From an uncultured Flavihumibacter sp. (GTDB lineage: Bacteria; Bacteroidota; Bacteroidia; Chitinophagales; Chitinophagaceae): DNA of 9,191 bases. Made by a program: the position numbers and the translations under genes. This document shows, piece after piece, positions 1 through 6,718 of the stretch (its first letter is position 1; every line of letters begins with the position of its first letter). The stretch is from NCBI GenBank assembly GCA_946481605.1, contig CAMLPA010000109.1, positions 1 through 9,191 on the forward strand, written 5' to 3'. The notes below the pieces were generated by a model. That model did not search any database, had not been told where the DNA came from, and worked only from the letters and a program-made list of their open reading frames with translations.

Positions 1-993
1 GCCACTATTTCCAATCCTTCGGCAATGATCACCAATGTAACGGGACTTAAAGAAGGTACTTACGTGTATGAATTGACAGTAACAGATAATAAGGGCGCTA
101 CAGCTAATCATCAGGTTAAGATAACAGTGTTGCCGGTACCCAACAAAGCGCCAATTGCAAATGCAGGTGCTGATGTTTCCATTACGCTGCCACAAAACCT
201 GGTAGTGCTCGATGGTTCTGCTTCTTATGATCCTGACGGACGAATAGCGGCTTACAGTTGGGCAAAACTGTCTGGCCCCAGTCCATTCACCATTTACAAC
301 TCCAATACGGCATCGCCTACCTTGCCGTCTTTGCTGGAAGGGACTTATGTATTTGAGTTAACAGTAACGGATGATAAAGGAGCGAAGGCGACAGATCGGG
401 TTACGGTTGTAGTGAAGCCGCAGCAAGTGGTGAATATGCCTCCGGTGGTATTGTTGCAGCAGGTGATCAGGATACAACTGCCGGTTTCAGAAGTTTCCCT
501 GGATGGATCAGGTTCTTCAGATCCGGAAGGCAAAGCACTTAAATTCGCCTGGAAGCAAACTTCCGGCCCAGCAGAGGCCGCTATAGCTGCACCGGAAAAA
601 AGTAGCACCCGCGTGCTGGGGCTTATTCCAGGAGAATACACGTTTGAATTGACGGTTACCGACGATAAAGGCGCTTCTGCGACAGGTACAATCAAAGTAG
701 TGGTGGCGAATAGCACACAACGCTACGATGAACTGGTGCATGTTTACCCTAACCCGGTTCCTGCAGGTGGAAACGCTACTATAAAAGTGGTGACAGATTC
801 AATTAATGAGAAACTGGTATTTACCGTATATGACCTCTCCGGTAGACCGGTACTTACGAAAACAGCGGTAAAAGCAGGAAACGTGCATACGGAGCAATTG
901 TACATCGCACAACTGGCAGGCGGTTCGTATGTAGTGGAAGTGAAAGTGGACAACTCCCGCAAGATGGTGACCCGCATCATTAAGAGCAGGTGA
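1..993 (+). CDS. PKD-repeat secreted protein with T9SS type A C-terminal sorting domain (5' partial)
   Basis: The reading frame is open from base 1, so the start lies upstream. The ATG at 25 falls inside a PKD-like repeat and is not a credible start. The visible 330 residues hold the end of one PKD/Ig-like repeat (about 1-47), two full repeats (about 48-139 and 146-235), and a C-terminal domain (about 246-330). Each repeat ends in a near-identical strand, ELTVTD(D/N)KGA; the full ones also have a DGS(A/G)S-x-DP(D/E)G turn. The C-terminal domain starts with VYPNP and ends with a basic IIKSR tail, as in T9SS type A sorting domains. Such proteins cross the outer membrane by type IX secretion and are anchored or released after the tail is cleaved. 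The catalytic or binding module is expected upstream and cannot be named. The gene converges on the 1067-2740 gene, which also encodes T9SS cargo, with a hairpin between them. The family call is firm; the function is unknown. Confidence 0.9.
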   Translation, partial: ATISNPSAMITNVTGLKEGTYVYELTVTDNKGATANHQVKITVLPVPNKAPIANAGADVSITLPQNLVVLDGSASYDPDGRIAAYSWAKLSGPSPFTIYNSNTASPTLPSLLEGTYVFELTVTDDKGAKATDRVTVVVKPQQVVNMPPVVLLQQVIRIQLPVSEVSLDGSGSSDPEGKALKFAWKQTSGPAEAAIAAPEKSSTRVLGLIPGEYTFELTVTDDKGASATGTIKVVVANSTQRYDELVHVYPNPVPAGGNATIKVVTDSINEKLVFTVYDLSGRPVLTKTAVKAGNVHTEQLYIAQLAGGSYVVEVKVDNSRKMVTRIIKSR

Positions 994-1009
994 TATTGAA
1001 GGTTAATCC

Positions 1010-1056
1010 ATAAAATAATTAAGGCGCACTCAACAGGTGCGCCTTAATTATTTTAT
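1010..1056. terminator. Bidirectional intrinsic terminator between convergent genes
   Basis: A perfect inverted repeat has two 20-nt arms (1010-1029 and 1037-1056) around a 7-nt loop, TCAACAG. The inner stem is GC-rich (GGCGCAC/GTGCGCC), and the outer stem is AT-rich. Read from either strand, the GC core is therefore followed by a T-rich run, the usual layout of a terminator that works in both directions. It begins 16 nt after the stop of the plus-strand PKD gene and lies 10 nt after the stop of the minus-strand gene. Confidence 0.88.
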
Positions 1057-1066
1057 AGCTGGCTGA

Positions 1067-2740
1067 TTATAATTTGATCAGTCTTTGTCCTTCCACCCTA
1101 ACATTTTCCTGGAAAACATTCATCTGGTACATACCCTTAGCGAGGTTGCCGAGTTGTACCTGGTAGGTGCCGGGCTGGAACTTCCATCTGCGCAATTCCA
1201 CACCATTCAGGTTGGTAATGGTTACGGTGATGTCTTTTTGCTGCACGGATATGTTCAACTGGCTCACAAAGGGGTTTGGTCCTGCTGTAACTACTTTTAC
1301 ATTACCATTGGTGAAGCGTACGTTTCTTACTTCTGAGTAATCAAAGCTGCCATCGAAGTCGACCTGCTTTATTCTGTAAAGATTATTTGTATTGGTGCTG
1401 GGAGCAGTATGTGTGAAGTTATATGAACTGAGGGTATTTGTATTTCCTGATGCCTGAATGGTGCCCACAGCCTTATAATTTCCACCTTCTGTAGCATGCT
1501 CCACGATAAAATGAGAAGCGTTAACTTCTGCGTCGGTTTTCCAGTTCAGTTGCACCGTGTTGTTTTGTGCGATGGCTGTGAAACTCACCCATAATACGGG
1601 CAGAACGGAAAGTTTTTCAATGGTCACTGTTCCGCCAGAGATGGTAAGGTTACCGTAGTTGGCTGGGATATTTGTACTGGCGAATGGGCCTGTAAAGGAG
1701 CCGGTACTGGTCATGATCGTGTACACGCCAAGCGGTGCTGCCGGGTTATCGGTTACGGTGAGTGACGCTGATGTAAGGGTCGCAGGGCCGGATACAGCGA
1801 GTTGGTCGTGGCCGGTTCCAGGCGTGGTGCTGCTCACAATTTCAATCACCACATTTGTGGGTTGAGCTGTGAGATAAGCGGGGGCAACAGTAAGAACGCC
1901 AGGAGAAGTGCCTGGGGCAATTTTCCCACTGTTAGAAACCGCAGATGCAGTTGGATAAGTGAAAGTGCCTATGCCTCCAATGGTGGCGTTGGGTCCTACA
2001 TTCAACGGTGCGTCAATTTGGGTTGAAGCTGTACTGTTCGTTTTAAGTAAGGCTCCGGTTCCGGTAATATTGAAGGCGTTAGTTCCGGTTCCGTTTAGTA
2101 TTCTGTTCAGGCTGCTGGCGCTCGATGTCATTGTATCTGAAATGGTCAGGTTACCTCCATTTATCAGGTTAATGTCTCCGTTTATCCAGTCGGCATTGCC
2201 ATTCAGTGTAAGGGTAGTGCTTTCTATTGTTCCAACTGCCACACCTGCGGCACCCAGGACGGCTGTTCCATTTACTGTAGTTGAAGCGCTGAGGGTAGCG
2301 CCTCTGCGGAAACCAAAAAGGCCTGTAGAGTTAACCACAACAGTACCACTGCCGGTTACAATGGCACCCAGCGCGTAATGCAGGTTGCCGTTCACAAGAA
2401 GGTCAGTGCCTGTTCCGTTGTTAATGGTACAAGTAACAGTTCCGGAATTTGCAAAAATGGCCAGTTTGCCATTTGCTTCTACTACCACCTGGTCGATGGT
2501 AACAGACGATTCAATACGCATACTGTCGCCGGCAACAATGGTAACAACACCGCTGGCGGAGGTGGGAGCGGAGGATGCGGTCACCCAGTCAGTTCCGTTC
2601 CAGGTCAACCAGTTACTGGCCGTACTCCATACGCCAGTAGGCGCGACATTACTTCTATAATCACCCACAGCCTGAGAAAAAGCTACATTACTGATCATAA
2701 GGCATACAATCAGTTTCAGAAAGGTAAATTTCAGTTTCAT
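1067..2740 (-). CDS. Beta-helix/adhesin-like surface protein with signal peptide and T9SS sorting domain
   Basis: This is a complete secreted protein of 557 residues. I chose the ATG at 2740 because it directly precedes a classic signal peptide (KLK, then a hydrophobic core, then AFS|Q, cleavage near residue 22). The in-frame ATG at 2764 would add eight residues ahead of that signal and lies inside a candidate promoter -7 element. Residues about 60-375 are Gly/Thr/Asn/Ser-rich short strands with NGT and SGTG turns. They contain a PGTSPG motif (276-281) and a following GHDQLAVSG strand, as in right-handed beta-helix or autotransporter-passenger-like repeats. Residues about 380-474 resemble the FN3-like module common just before the tail of Bacteroidota adhesins (NTVQLNWKT...NLYRIKQVDFDG...YSEVR). 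The last 75 or so residues (AGPNPF to GQRLIKL) are a T9SS type A sorting domain. The likely role is a surface-exposed or released adhesin or structural protein. I see no catalytic motif, and the ligand is unknown. Confidence 0.88.
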   Translation of the reverse strand: MKLKFTFLKLIVCLMISNVAFSQAVGDYRSNVAPTGVWSTASNWLTWNGTDWVTASSAPTSASGVVTIVAGDSMRIESSVTIDQVVVEANGKLAIFANSGTVTCTINNGTGTDLLVNGNLHYALGAIVTGSGTVVVNSTGLFGFRRGATLSASTTVNGTAVLGAAGVAVGTIESTTLTLNGNADWINGDINLINGGNLTISDTMTSSASSLNRILNGTGTNAFNITGTGALLKTNSTASTQIDAPLNVGPNATIGGIGTFTYPTASAVSNSGKIAPGTSPGVLTVAPAYLTAQPTNVVIEIVSSTTPGTGHDQLAVSGPATLTSASLTVTDNPAAPLGVYTIMTSTGSFTGPFASTNIPANYGNLTISGGTVTIEKLSVLPVLWVSFTAIAQNNTVQLNWKTDAEVNASHFIVEHATEGGNYKAVGTIQASGNTNTLSSYNFTHTAPSTNTNNLYRIKQVDFDGSFDYSEVRNVRFTNGNVKVVTAGPNPFVSQLNISVQQKDITVTITNLNGVELRRWKFQPGTYQVQLGNLAKGMYQMNVFQENVRVEGQRLIKL

Positions 2741-2759
2741 AACACAAAATTTTAATAAG

Positions 2760-2790
2760 CACATATATGTCTCATTGCATCATGGACAAA
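2760..2790 (-). promoter_or_regulatory. Candidate Bacteroidota-type promoter for the T9SS adhesin-like gene
   Basis: On the minus strand, TTTG (2790-2787) is followed after 19 nt by TATATGTG (2767-2760). This fits the Bacteroidota consensus TTTG-N19-21-TAnnTTTG with one mismatch in the -7 element. The leader before the ATG at 2740 would be very short, roughly 10-15 nt. The -7 element overlaps the alternative ATG at 2764, which argues against that start. The match was found by eye and could be chance in AT-rich DNA. Confidence 0.35.
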
Positions 2791-2868
2791 CCACGACCAA
2801 TGCAGGTTCAACGGTAAAAAATAATAGGAAGTATTGGGTTTCTACGCCGAGGAACAGACTGATATACA

Positions 2869-2887
2869 GTTGTTTACAACAGGTTGT
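2869..2887. repeat. Three alternating GTTGT/ACAAC half-sites (possible operator)
   Basis: The sequence reads GTTGT-TT-ACAAC-AG-GTTGT, three copies of one 5-nt half-site in alternating orientation with 2-nt spacers and a 7-nt repeat period. Overlapping palindromes in a divergent promoter region can be regulator binding sites. The unit is short, so chance is possible and no regulator can be named. Confidence 0.3.
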
Positions 2888-2976
2888 GAGGTGAGGTCTT
2901 TAATAAGATAGAGGGAATTGTGTGGAATAGGAGCAATAAAAGTAGTGAAAAATACCAGAATGCAAAATATAATGGG

Positions 2977-2994
2977 GATAAAAATAGTTTTATC
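2977..2994. repeat. Short inverted repeat GATAAAA-N4-TTTTATC
   Basis: Perfect 7-nt arms (2977-2983 and 2988-2994) flank a 4-nt loop, about 80 nt upstream of the dehydrogenase operon. It is AT-rich and does not follow a gene end, so an operator or chance symmetry is more likely than a terminator. The right half also contains a -7-like TAGTTTTA (2985-2992). Confidence 0.3.
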
Positions 2995-3047
2995 GCTGCT
3001 TACAATTCAGCTATACGAATGCGTTATAAATTGCATCTGATTTCTTC

Positions 3048-3055
3048 TATATTTA
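3048..3055 (+). promoter_or_regulatory. Weak -7-like element before the subunit 3/GMC operon
   Basis: TATATTTA matches the Bacteroidota TAnnTTTG -7 element except at the last base and lies 17 nt before the ATG at 3073. No good TTTG -33 element sits 19-21 nt upstream; the nearest TTG, at 3031, is too close. The operon's promoter is presumably in this region, but its exact position is uncertain. Confidence 0.22.
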
Positions 3056-3072
3056 CGACTTAAAATAAGCGC

Positions 3073-3645
3073 ATGAAGCGACGTAAGTTATTCCGTAATA
3101 TGCTGGTGGCGGGCATTGCTGGCGCAGCAGGCTATGCGGGATACAAAACCTACCGCACCTACAGAACACCACACCTGAATGAACTGGGGGGTAGGGAAGA
3201 ACTGATTTCCGACCTGGCTGAAACCATTATACCACGTACCGATACGCCTGGGGCAAAAGATGCTGGCGTTGGACCGTTCATAATTAAAATGGTAAAAGAT
3301 TGTTTGCCGAAAAAATCACAGAATAATTTTCTGAACGGGCTCGACAGGTTAGAGCATCGCGCAGTTGCTGAATATGGGAAATCTTTCAGCGCCATCGCGC
3401 CGGAACATAGAAATATACTGCTCGCTTACTTTGAAAAAGATGGAAAACCTTACCCAGGATTGATGGGAAAAGTGCACCGGAAACTATTAGGAGATTCTTT
3501 CTTTACCACGCTTAAAAGGTTTACTGTTCTTGGGTATTGTACCTCTAAAGCGGGTGCCACCCAGGCACTGGCCTACGATTATGTGCCGGGAAAATTTGAA
3601 AACACACCACTTGGTCCCGGACAACGTGCCTGGGCCACTCAATAA
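3073..3645 (+). CDS. Gluconate 2-dehydrogenase subunit 3 family protein (Tat-type small subunit)
   Basis: This 190-residue protein matches the gluconate 2-dehydrogenase subunit 3 family, the small subunit of membrane-associated FAD dehydrogenases that oxidise sugars, sugar acids or alcohols in the periplasm. The N-terminus MKRRKLFRNM followed by a hydrophobic AGIAGAAG stretch looks like a twin-arginine or membrane-anchor signal. Family motifs include AETIIPRTDTPGAKDAGV (about 49-66) and the C-terminal GYCTSKAGATQAL...VPGKFE block (154-176), ending in GQRAWAT. Length and motif order are normal for the family. The gene lies 6 nt upstream of the GMC flavoprotein gene, so the two are almost certainly cotranscribed. 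In known complexes the small subunit carries the Tat signal and is needed for folding and export of the flavoprotein; the same role is inferred here. The ATG at 3073 gives the complete signal. The real substrate cannot be told from the sequence. Confidence 0.9.
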   Translation: MKRRKLFRNMLVAGIAGAAGYAGYKTYRTYRTPHLNELGGREELISDLAETIIPRTDTPGAKDAGVGPFIIKMVKDCLPKKSQNNFLNGLDRLEHRAVAEYGKSFSAIAPEHRNILLAYFEKDGKPYPGLMGKVHRKLLGDSFFTTLKRFTVLGYCTSKAGATQALAYDYVPGKFENTPLGPGQRAWATQ

Positions 3646-3651
3646 AAAAGC

Positions 3652-5376
3652 ATGGCAGATCCTGCAAAAAATGTTCACCTCAACAACAAGGCCCGGGAAA
3701 CAAATACCTATGATGTAATTGTGGTGGGCTCCGGCATCAGCGGGGGCTGGGCCGCAAAAGAGTTCGCTGAAAAAGGATTCAAAACGCTTTTGCTTGAACG
3801 TGGCCGCAATGTGGAACACGTGAAAGACTATCCCACTGCTTCCCTGAACCCATGGGAGTTTGACCACAGACTGGTGAACCCTGAAAAAGAAAAAACCGAA
3901 AACCCGGTTCAGAGTACGGTTTACGATGAAAGCAACAAGCATTTCTTTGTAAGTGATAAGGACCATCCATATATCCAGAATGATCCTTTCCACTGGATCA
4001 GAGGCTACCAGGTGGGTGGCCGTTCCCTGATGTGGGGGCGACAGTGCTACCGCTGGAGCGACCTCGATTTTGAAGCCAATGCCAAAGATGGTGTGGGCGT
4101 GGATTGGCCTATCCGTTATAAAGACATAGAGCCCTGGTACACTTATGTGGAACGTTTCGTGGGGATAAGTGGTTCCTGCGAAGGACTTCCGCATCTGCCT
4201 GACGGTGATTTTCTGCCACCCATGGCCATGAATGCACTCGAACTCAGGTTTAAAGACGAAATCAAAAAGAAGTTCCCCGACAGGCTGGTGACCATAGCGC
4301 GGCTCGCTAATTTATCCAGGGGCTGGAACGGACGGGGTCCTTGTCAGTACAGAAACCTTTGTAGCCGTGGATGTCCTTTCGGCGGATATTTCAGCTCCAA
4401 TTCGGCCACCATTCCTGTGGCCATGGCAACCGGCAACCTCACGCTGCGGCCATTCTCCATAGTGGCCGAAGTATTATATGATAAAGAAAACAAACGTGCC
4501 AATGGCGTGCGCGTGGTGGATACAGAAACAAAGGAATCCATAGAGTTTTTTGCGAAGGTGATTTTCCTCAATGCCTCCACCATTGCCTCGGCAGCGATCC
4601 TTTTGCAATCAAAAAGCGATGCCTTCCCCGAAGGTATGGGCAATGGCAGCGGACAACTTGGCCGAAACCTGATGGACCACCATTTCAGAATAGGTGCTGA
4701 AGCCCAGTATGAAGGTTTGATGGATCAGTATTACGTAGGCAGAAGACCCGGCGGGATTTATATCCCACGTTTCCGTAACGTGAGCGAGGCAACCAAAAGA
4801 ACTGATTATATCCGTGGATTTGGTATTCAGGCCGATGCGGAAAGAAGAAGCTGGTACGATACCGTAAAACATACAGAAGGCTTCGGAAAAGATTTCAAAG
4901 AAACACTGATTTCCCCCGGCATCTGGACCATGTGGATGGGCGCCTGGGGCGAAACCCTGCCTTACGAAGAAAACAAGGTGACACTGGATGAAAACAAAAC
5001 CGATAAATGGGGCATACCCCTGGTAAAAATTGATTTCTCCTTCCGCGACAATGAAAAAGCCATGCGTAAGGATATGAAAGAGAGCGCCATGGAAATGTTG
5101 CATGAAGCAGGTTTAAAAAATGTGACCGGCTTCGACTACAGTTCTGTGGGCGGGGATTGTGTCCATGAAATGGGCACCGCCAGAATAGGCAATGATCCTA
5201 AAACTTCCGTTTTAAATAAATGGAACCAGTTGCATGAGGTGAAAAACGTGTTCATCACCGATGGGAGTTGTATGACTTCTTCCGCCTGCCAGAACCCCTC
5301 CCTTACTTATATGGCACTTACGGCAAGGGCTTGCGATTTCGCAGTTTCGGAAATGAAGAAAGGATCGCTTGGGTAA
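3652..5376 (+). CDS. GMC family FAD-dependent oxidoreductase, gluconate/glucose dehydrogenase large-subunit type
   Basis: This 574-residue flavoprotein has an N-terminal Rossmann motif GSGISG (26-31) with the ribose-binding acidic residue E49 in LLLERG, and a GGRSLMWGR FAD-binding segment near residues 122-130. The C-terminal GMC block has H505 in HEMGTARIG and N548 in NPSLT, matching the catalytic His/Asn pair of the superfamily. C231, C237 and C241 form a C-x5-C-x3-C motif, the spacing I recall for the [3Fe-4S] ligands of bacterial FAD-glucose dehydrogenase catalytic subunits. No signal peptide precedes the FAD motif, so export as a complex with the Tat-bearing small subunit encoded 6 nt upstream is the likely route. 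It should oxidise a polyol, sugar or sugar acid and pass electrons to a cytochrome c, but no cytochrome gene is in the window. Its last 59 nt overlap the 3' end of the opposing membrane-protein gene. Family is clear; substrate unknown. Confidence 0.93.
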   Translation: MADPAKNVHLNNKARETNTYDVIVVGSGISGGWAAKEFAEKGFKTLLLERGRNVEHVKDYPTASLNPWEFDHRLVNPEKEKTENPVQSTVYDESNKHFFVSDKDHPYIQNDPFHWIRGYQVGGRSLMWGRQCYRWSDLDFEANAKDGVGVDWPIRYKDIEPWYTYVERFVGISGSCEGLPHLPDGDFLPPMAMNALELRFKDEIKKKFPDRLVTIARLANLSRGWNGRGPCQYRNLCSRGCPFGGYFSSNSATIPVAMATGNLTLRPFSIVAEVLYDKENKRANGVRVVDTETKESIEFFAKVIFLNASTIASAAILLQSKSDAFPEGMGNGSGQLGRNLMDHHFRIGAEAQYEGLMDQYYVGRRPGGIYIPRFRNVSEATKRTDYIRGFGIQADAERRSWYDTVKHTEGFGKDFKETLISPGIWTMWMGAWGETLPYEENKVTLDENKTDKWGIPLVKIDFSFRDNEKAMRKDMKESAMEMLHEAGLKNVTGFDYSSVGGDCVHEMGTARIGNDPKTSVLNKWNQLHEVKNVFITDGSCMTSSACQNPSLTYMALTARACDFAVSEMKKGSLG

Positions 5377-6718
5377 GCAACAGCAGGAACAGCGGTTCTG
5401 TCTCGAAACGGAAACGCATGTTTTCGTAATGTTCAAATACGGAACTCAGGCAGAAGGAATATGCAATCGTGAGCAGGATGAACCATTGTAATGGAGCAAG
5501 TTTTCTGTTCCTGAATCCGTGCAGCAAGAGCCATCCAAAAACCGCCGTGTACAGCAGTATTTTAGGCAGCGCGGAAACCACCATGGCTATGCGCCGTTCC
5601 TGCTTTCCTTTCGCAAAGTGCGACAGGTTGAAGGAGTAGATTACATCGTAATTCCGCATCTTCCGGGCCTGGAACTCTGTAACGGAATACCGGGTGGCCG
5701 GTGCGAAAAAAATAATGGCCGACTGTGCCACATTTTTCAGGAAAGCTGAAGGCTTTTTTTTGATGTGTTCCTTTCCTGATTTCAGGTACAGGTCCGATAC
5801 TTCAATGTAACCCGCATGCTTTACATTCAGGAATGTATCGTTTTTATATTCAGAAAATAAATCTCTGTCGTTCAGCCCTTTGAGCCGGGAAATATCTTTT
5901 GTGATGAACTTATTGTAAGTGGAAATGGGTTGGAATGGCGGAAGCGACGCGATATTGGCGGAATCGGTGATTTCAGAATCATGAAAAGCGTTCCTGCTCA
6001 GGTTCATGCCCAACCAGGTGGAGGTGGAGAAAGAACCGAATATAACCTTGTTCTTATAATACCATCCACCTACAAGCATCGTGGCAACCAGGCCGGTTAA
6101 CAGCAACCGGGAACTGTGGGTTTGGTGCCGCAGCATCAGGTAAACCGCCGCACTCAACACCACCAGCCAGGCAAGGTGGTACATACTTCTGGTGAAGCAG
6201 ATCAACACCAGCAGCGCGGCAAAAAGGAATGCATTTTTCCAACTTATATCCGTTTGCAACCGCAGCAATACATTGCAGGCCAGTAAAAAGAAAAGGGTAA
6301 TGAAAGTGGTATAAAAAAGTTCGTGCTCAAATACAATCGTTCCGGGGCTCAACAGGTAAAACAAGGAAACGGCCAGTGGCATCCACGCAACTGCGGTCTG
6401 TTTTTTAATTAGTTTATACAGGAGAAATGTATTAGCCAGTGTAACAATTTTCAGCAGCCAAACAAATGCGATAGGGGCCGCCTCACCTGAAAGCTTGAGT
6501 ACAATGCCCAGCAGCAAATTAAAAAAAGGAGGTTGTGTATGATCGTACCAAATACCCGCCAGGAGGTTGTGCCGCAACGTTTCCACATCAAGGTATTGCC
6601 AGTACCTGAGGAGGGCGTTCTGCTCCATTTCAATGCCCGCGAGTGATACCAATACACGGGATATGCAGAAAGCCAGCAACAGCACCAGCAGGTCCTTTAT
6701 GGAACGGTTGCTGTTCAA
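5318..6718 (-). CDS. Multi-pass membrane glycosyltransferase-like protein (probable GT-C/ArnT-PMT type)
   Basis: This protein of about 466 residues has roughly ten or more hydrophobic segments (for example 9-28, 82-103, 133-152, 162-196, 203-219, 378-400, 407-425, 440-455) and one large soluble stretch (about 229-330). An acidic early loop (YLDVETL) followed by YDHTQPPFFNLLLG (58-71), and the RFRFETEPLFLLL segment near the end, resemble GT-C enzymes that use polyprenyl-phosphate-linked sugars on the periplasmic side. The start is a TTG at 6718: a TAG codon lies immediately upstream in frame, and the first in-frame ATG (residue 31) would lose the first membrane helix. The TTG overlaps the TGA of the HAD gene (TTGA), implying translational coupling. 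Being last in the operon after DprE1/DprE2-like genes suggests that it uses the lipid-linked pentose they make. The acceptor is unknown, and a flippase or non-enzymatic membrane protein is not excluded. The 3' end overlaps the opposing GMC gene by 59 nt. Confidence 0.78.
   Translation of the reverse strand: MNSNRSIKDLLVLLLAFCISRVLVSLAGIEMEQNALLRYWQYLDVETLRHNLLAGIWYDHTQPPFFNLLLGIVLKLSGEAAPIAFVWLLKIVTLANTFLLYKLIKKQTAVAWMPLAVSLFYLLSPGTIVFEHELFYTTFITLFFLLACNVLLRLQTDISWKNAFLFAALLVLICFTRSMYHLAWLVVLSAAVYLMLRHQTHSSRLLLTGLVATMLVGGWYYKNKVIFGSFSTSTWLGMNLSRNAFHDSEITDSANIASLPPFQPISTYNKFITKDISRLKGLNDRDLFSEYKNDTFLNVKHAGYIEVSDLYLKSGKEHIKKKPSAFLKNVAQSAIIFFAPATRYSVTEFQARKMRNYDVIYSFNLSHFAKGKQERRIAMVVSALPKILLYTAVFGWLLLHGFRNRKLAPLQWFILLTIAYSFCLSSVFEHYENMRFRFETEPLFLLLLTQAILSSFPKLRNRKPLP

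Larger units (their letters stand above)
2765..3072. other. Divergent intergenic region (308 nt) without a gene
   Basis: This stretch separates the minus-strand adhesin-like gene from the plus-strand dehydrogenase operon. It is AT-rich and holds no convincing open frame and no tRNA- or riboswitch-like fold that I can recognise. It contains the candidate minus-strand promoter at its left edge, three alternating GTTGT/ACAAC half-sites (2869-2887), a 7-nt inverted repeat (2977-2994) and a weak plus-strand -7-like element near 3048. Confidence 0.7.

Noticed and set aside
1959..2378. 139-residue plus-strand open frame opposite the beta-helix protein
   Set aside because: The Pro/Val-rich translation is the reverse complement of Gly/Thr/Asn-rich repeats, and the minus-strand protein has a signal peptide and a sorting domain.
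2741..2764. Upstream ATG at 2764 as start of the T9SS adhesin-like gene
   Set aside because: It would add eight residues ahead of a good signal peptide and overlaps a candidate -7 promoter element; the ATG at 2740 fits better.
3487..4194. 235-residue minus-strand open frame opposite the subunit 3 and GMC genes
   Set aside because: It is antisense to two clearly recognised genes, its translation has no family resemblance, and it spans their junction. It is a shadow of plus-strand coding bias.
4609..5103. 164-residue minus-strand open frame inside the GMC gene
   Set aside because: It lies wholly within conserved GMC coding sequence and its translation is rich in His/Phe/Cys without recognisable motifs.
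5377..5420. Possible terminator hairpin after the GMC stop
   Set aside because: Only a 4-nt stem (GAAC/GTTC) is visible, with no T-run, inside the opposing coding sequence.
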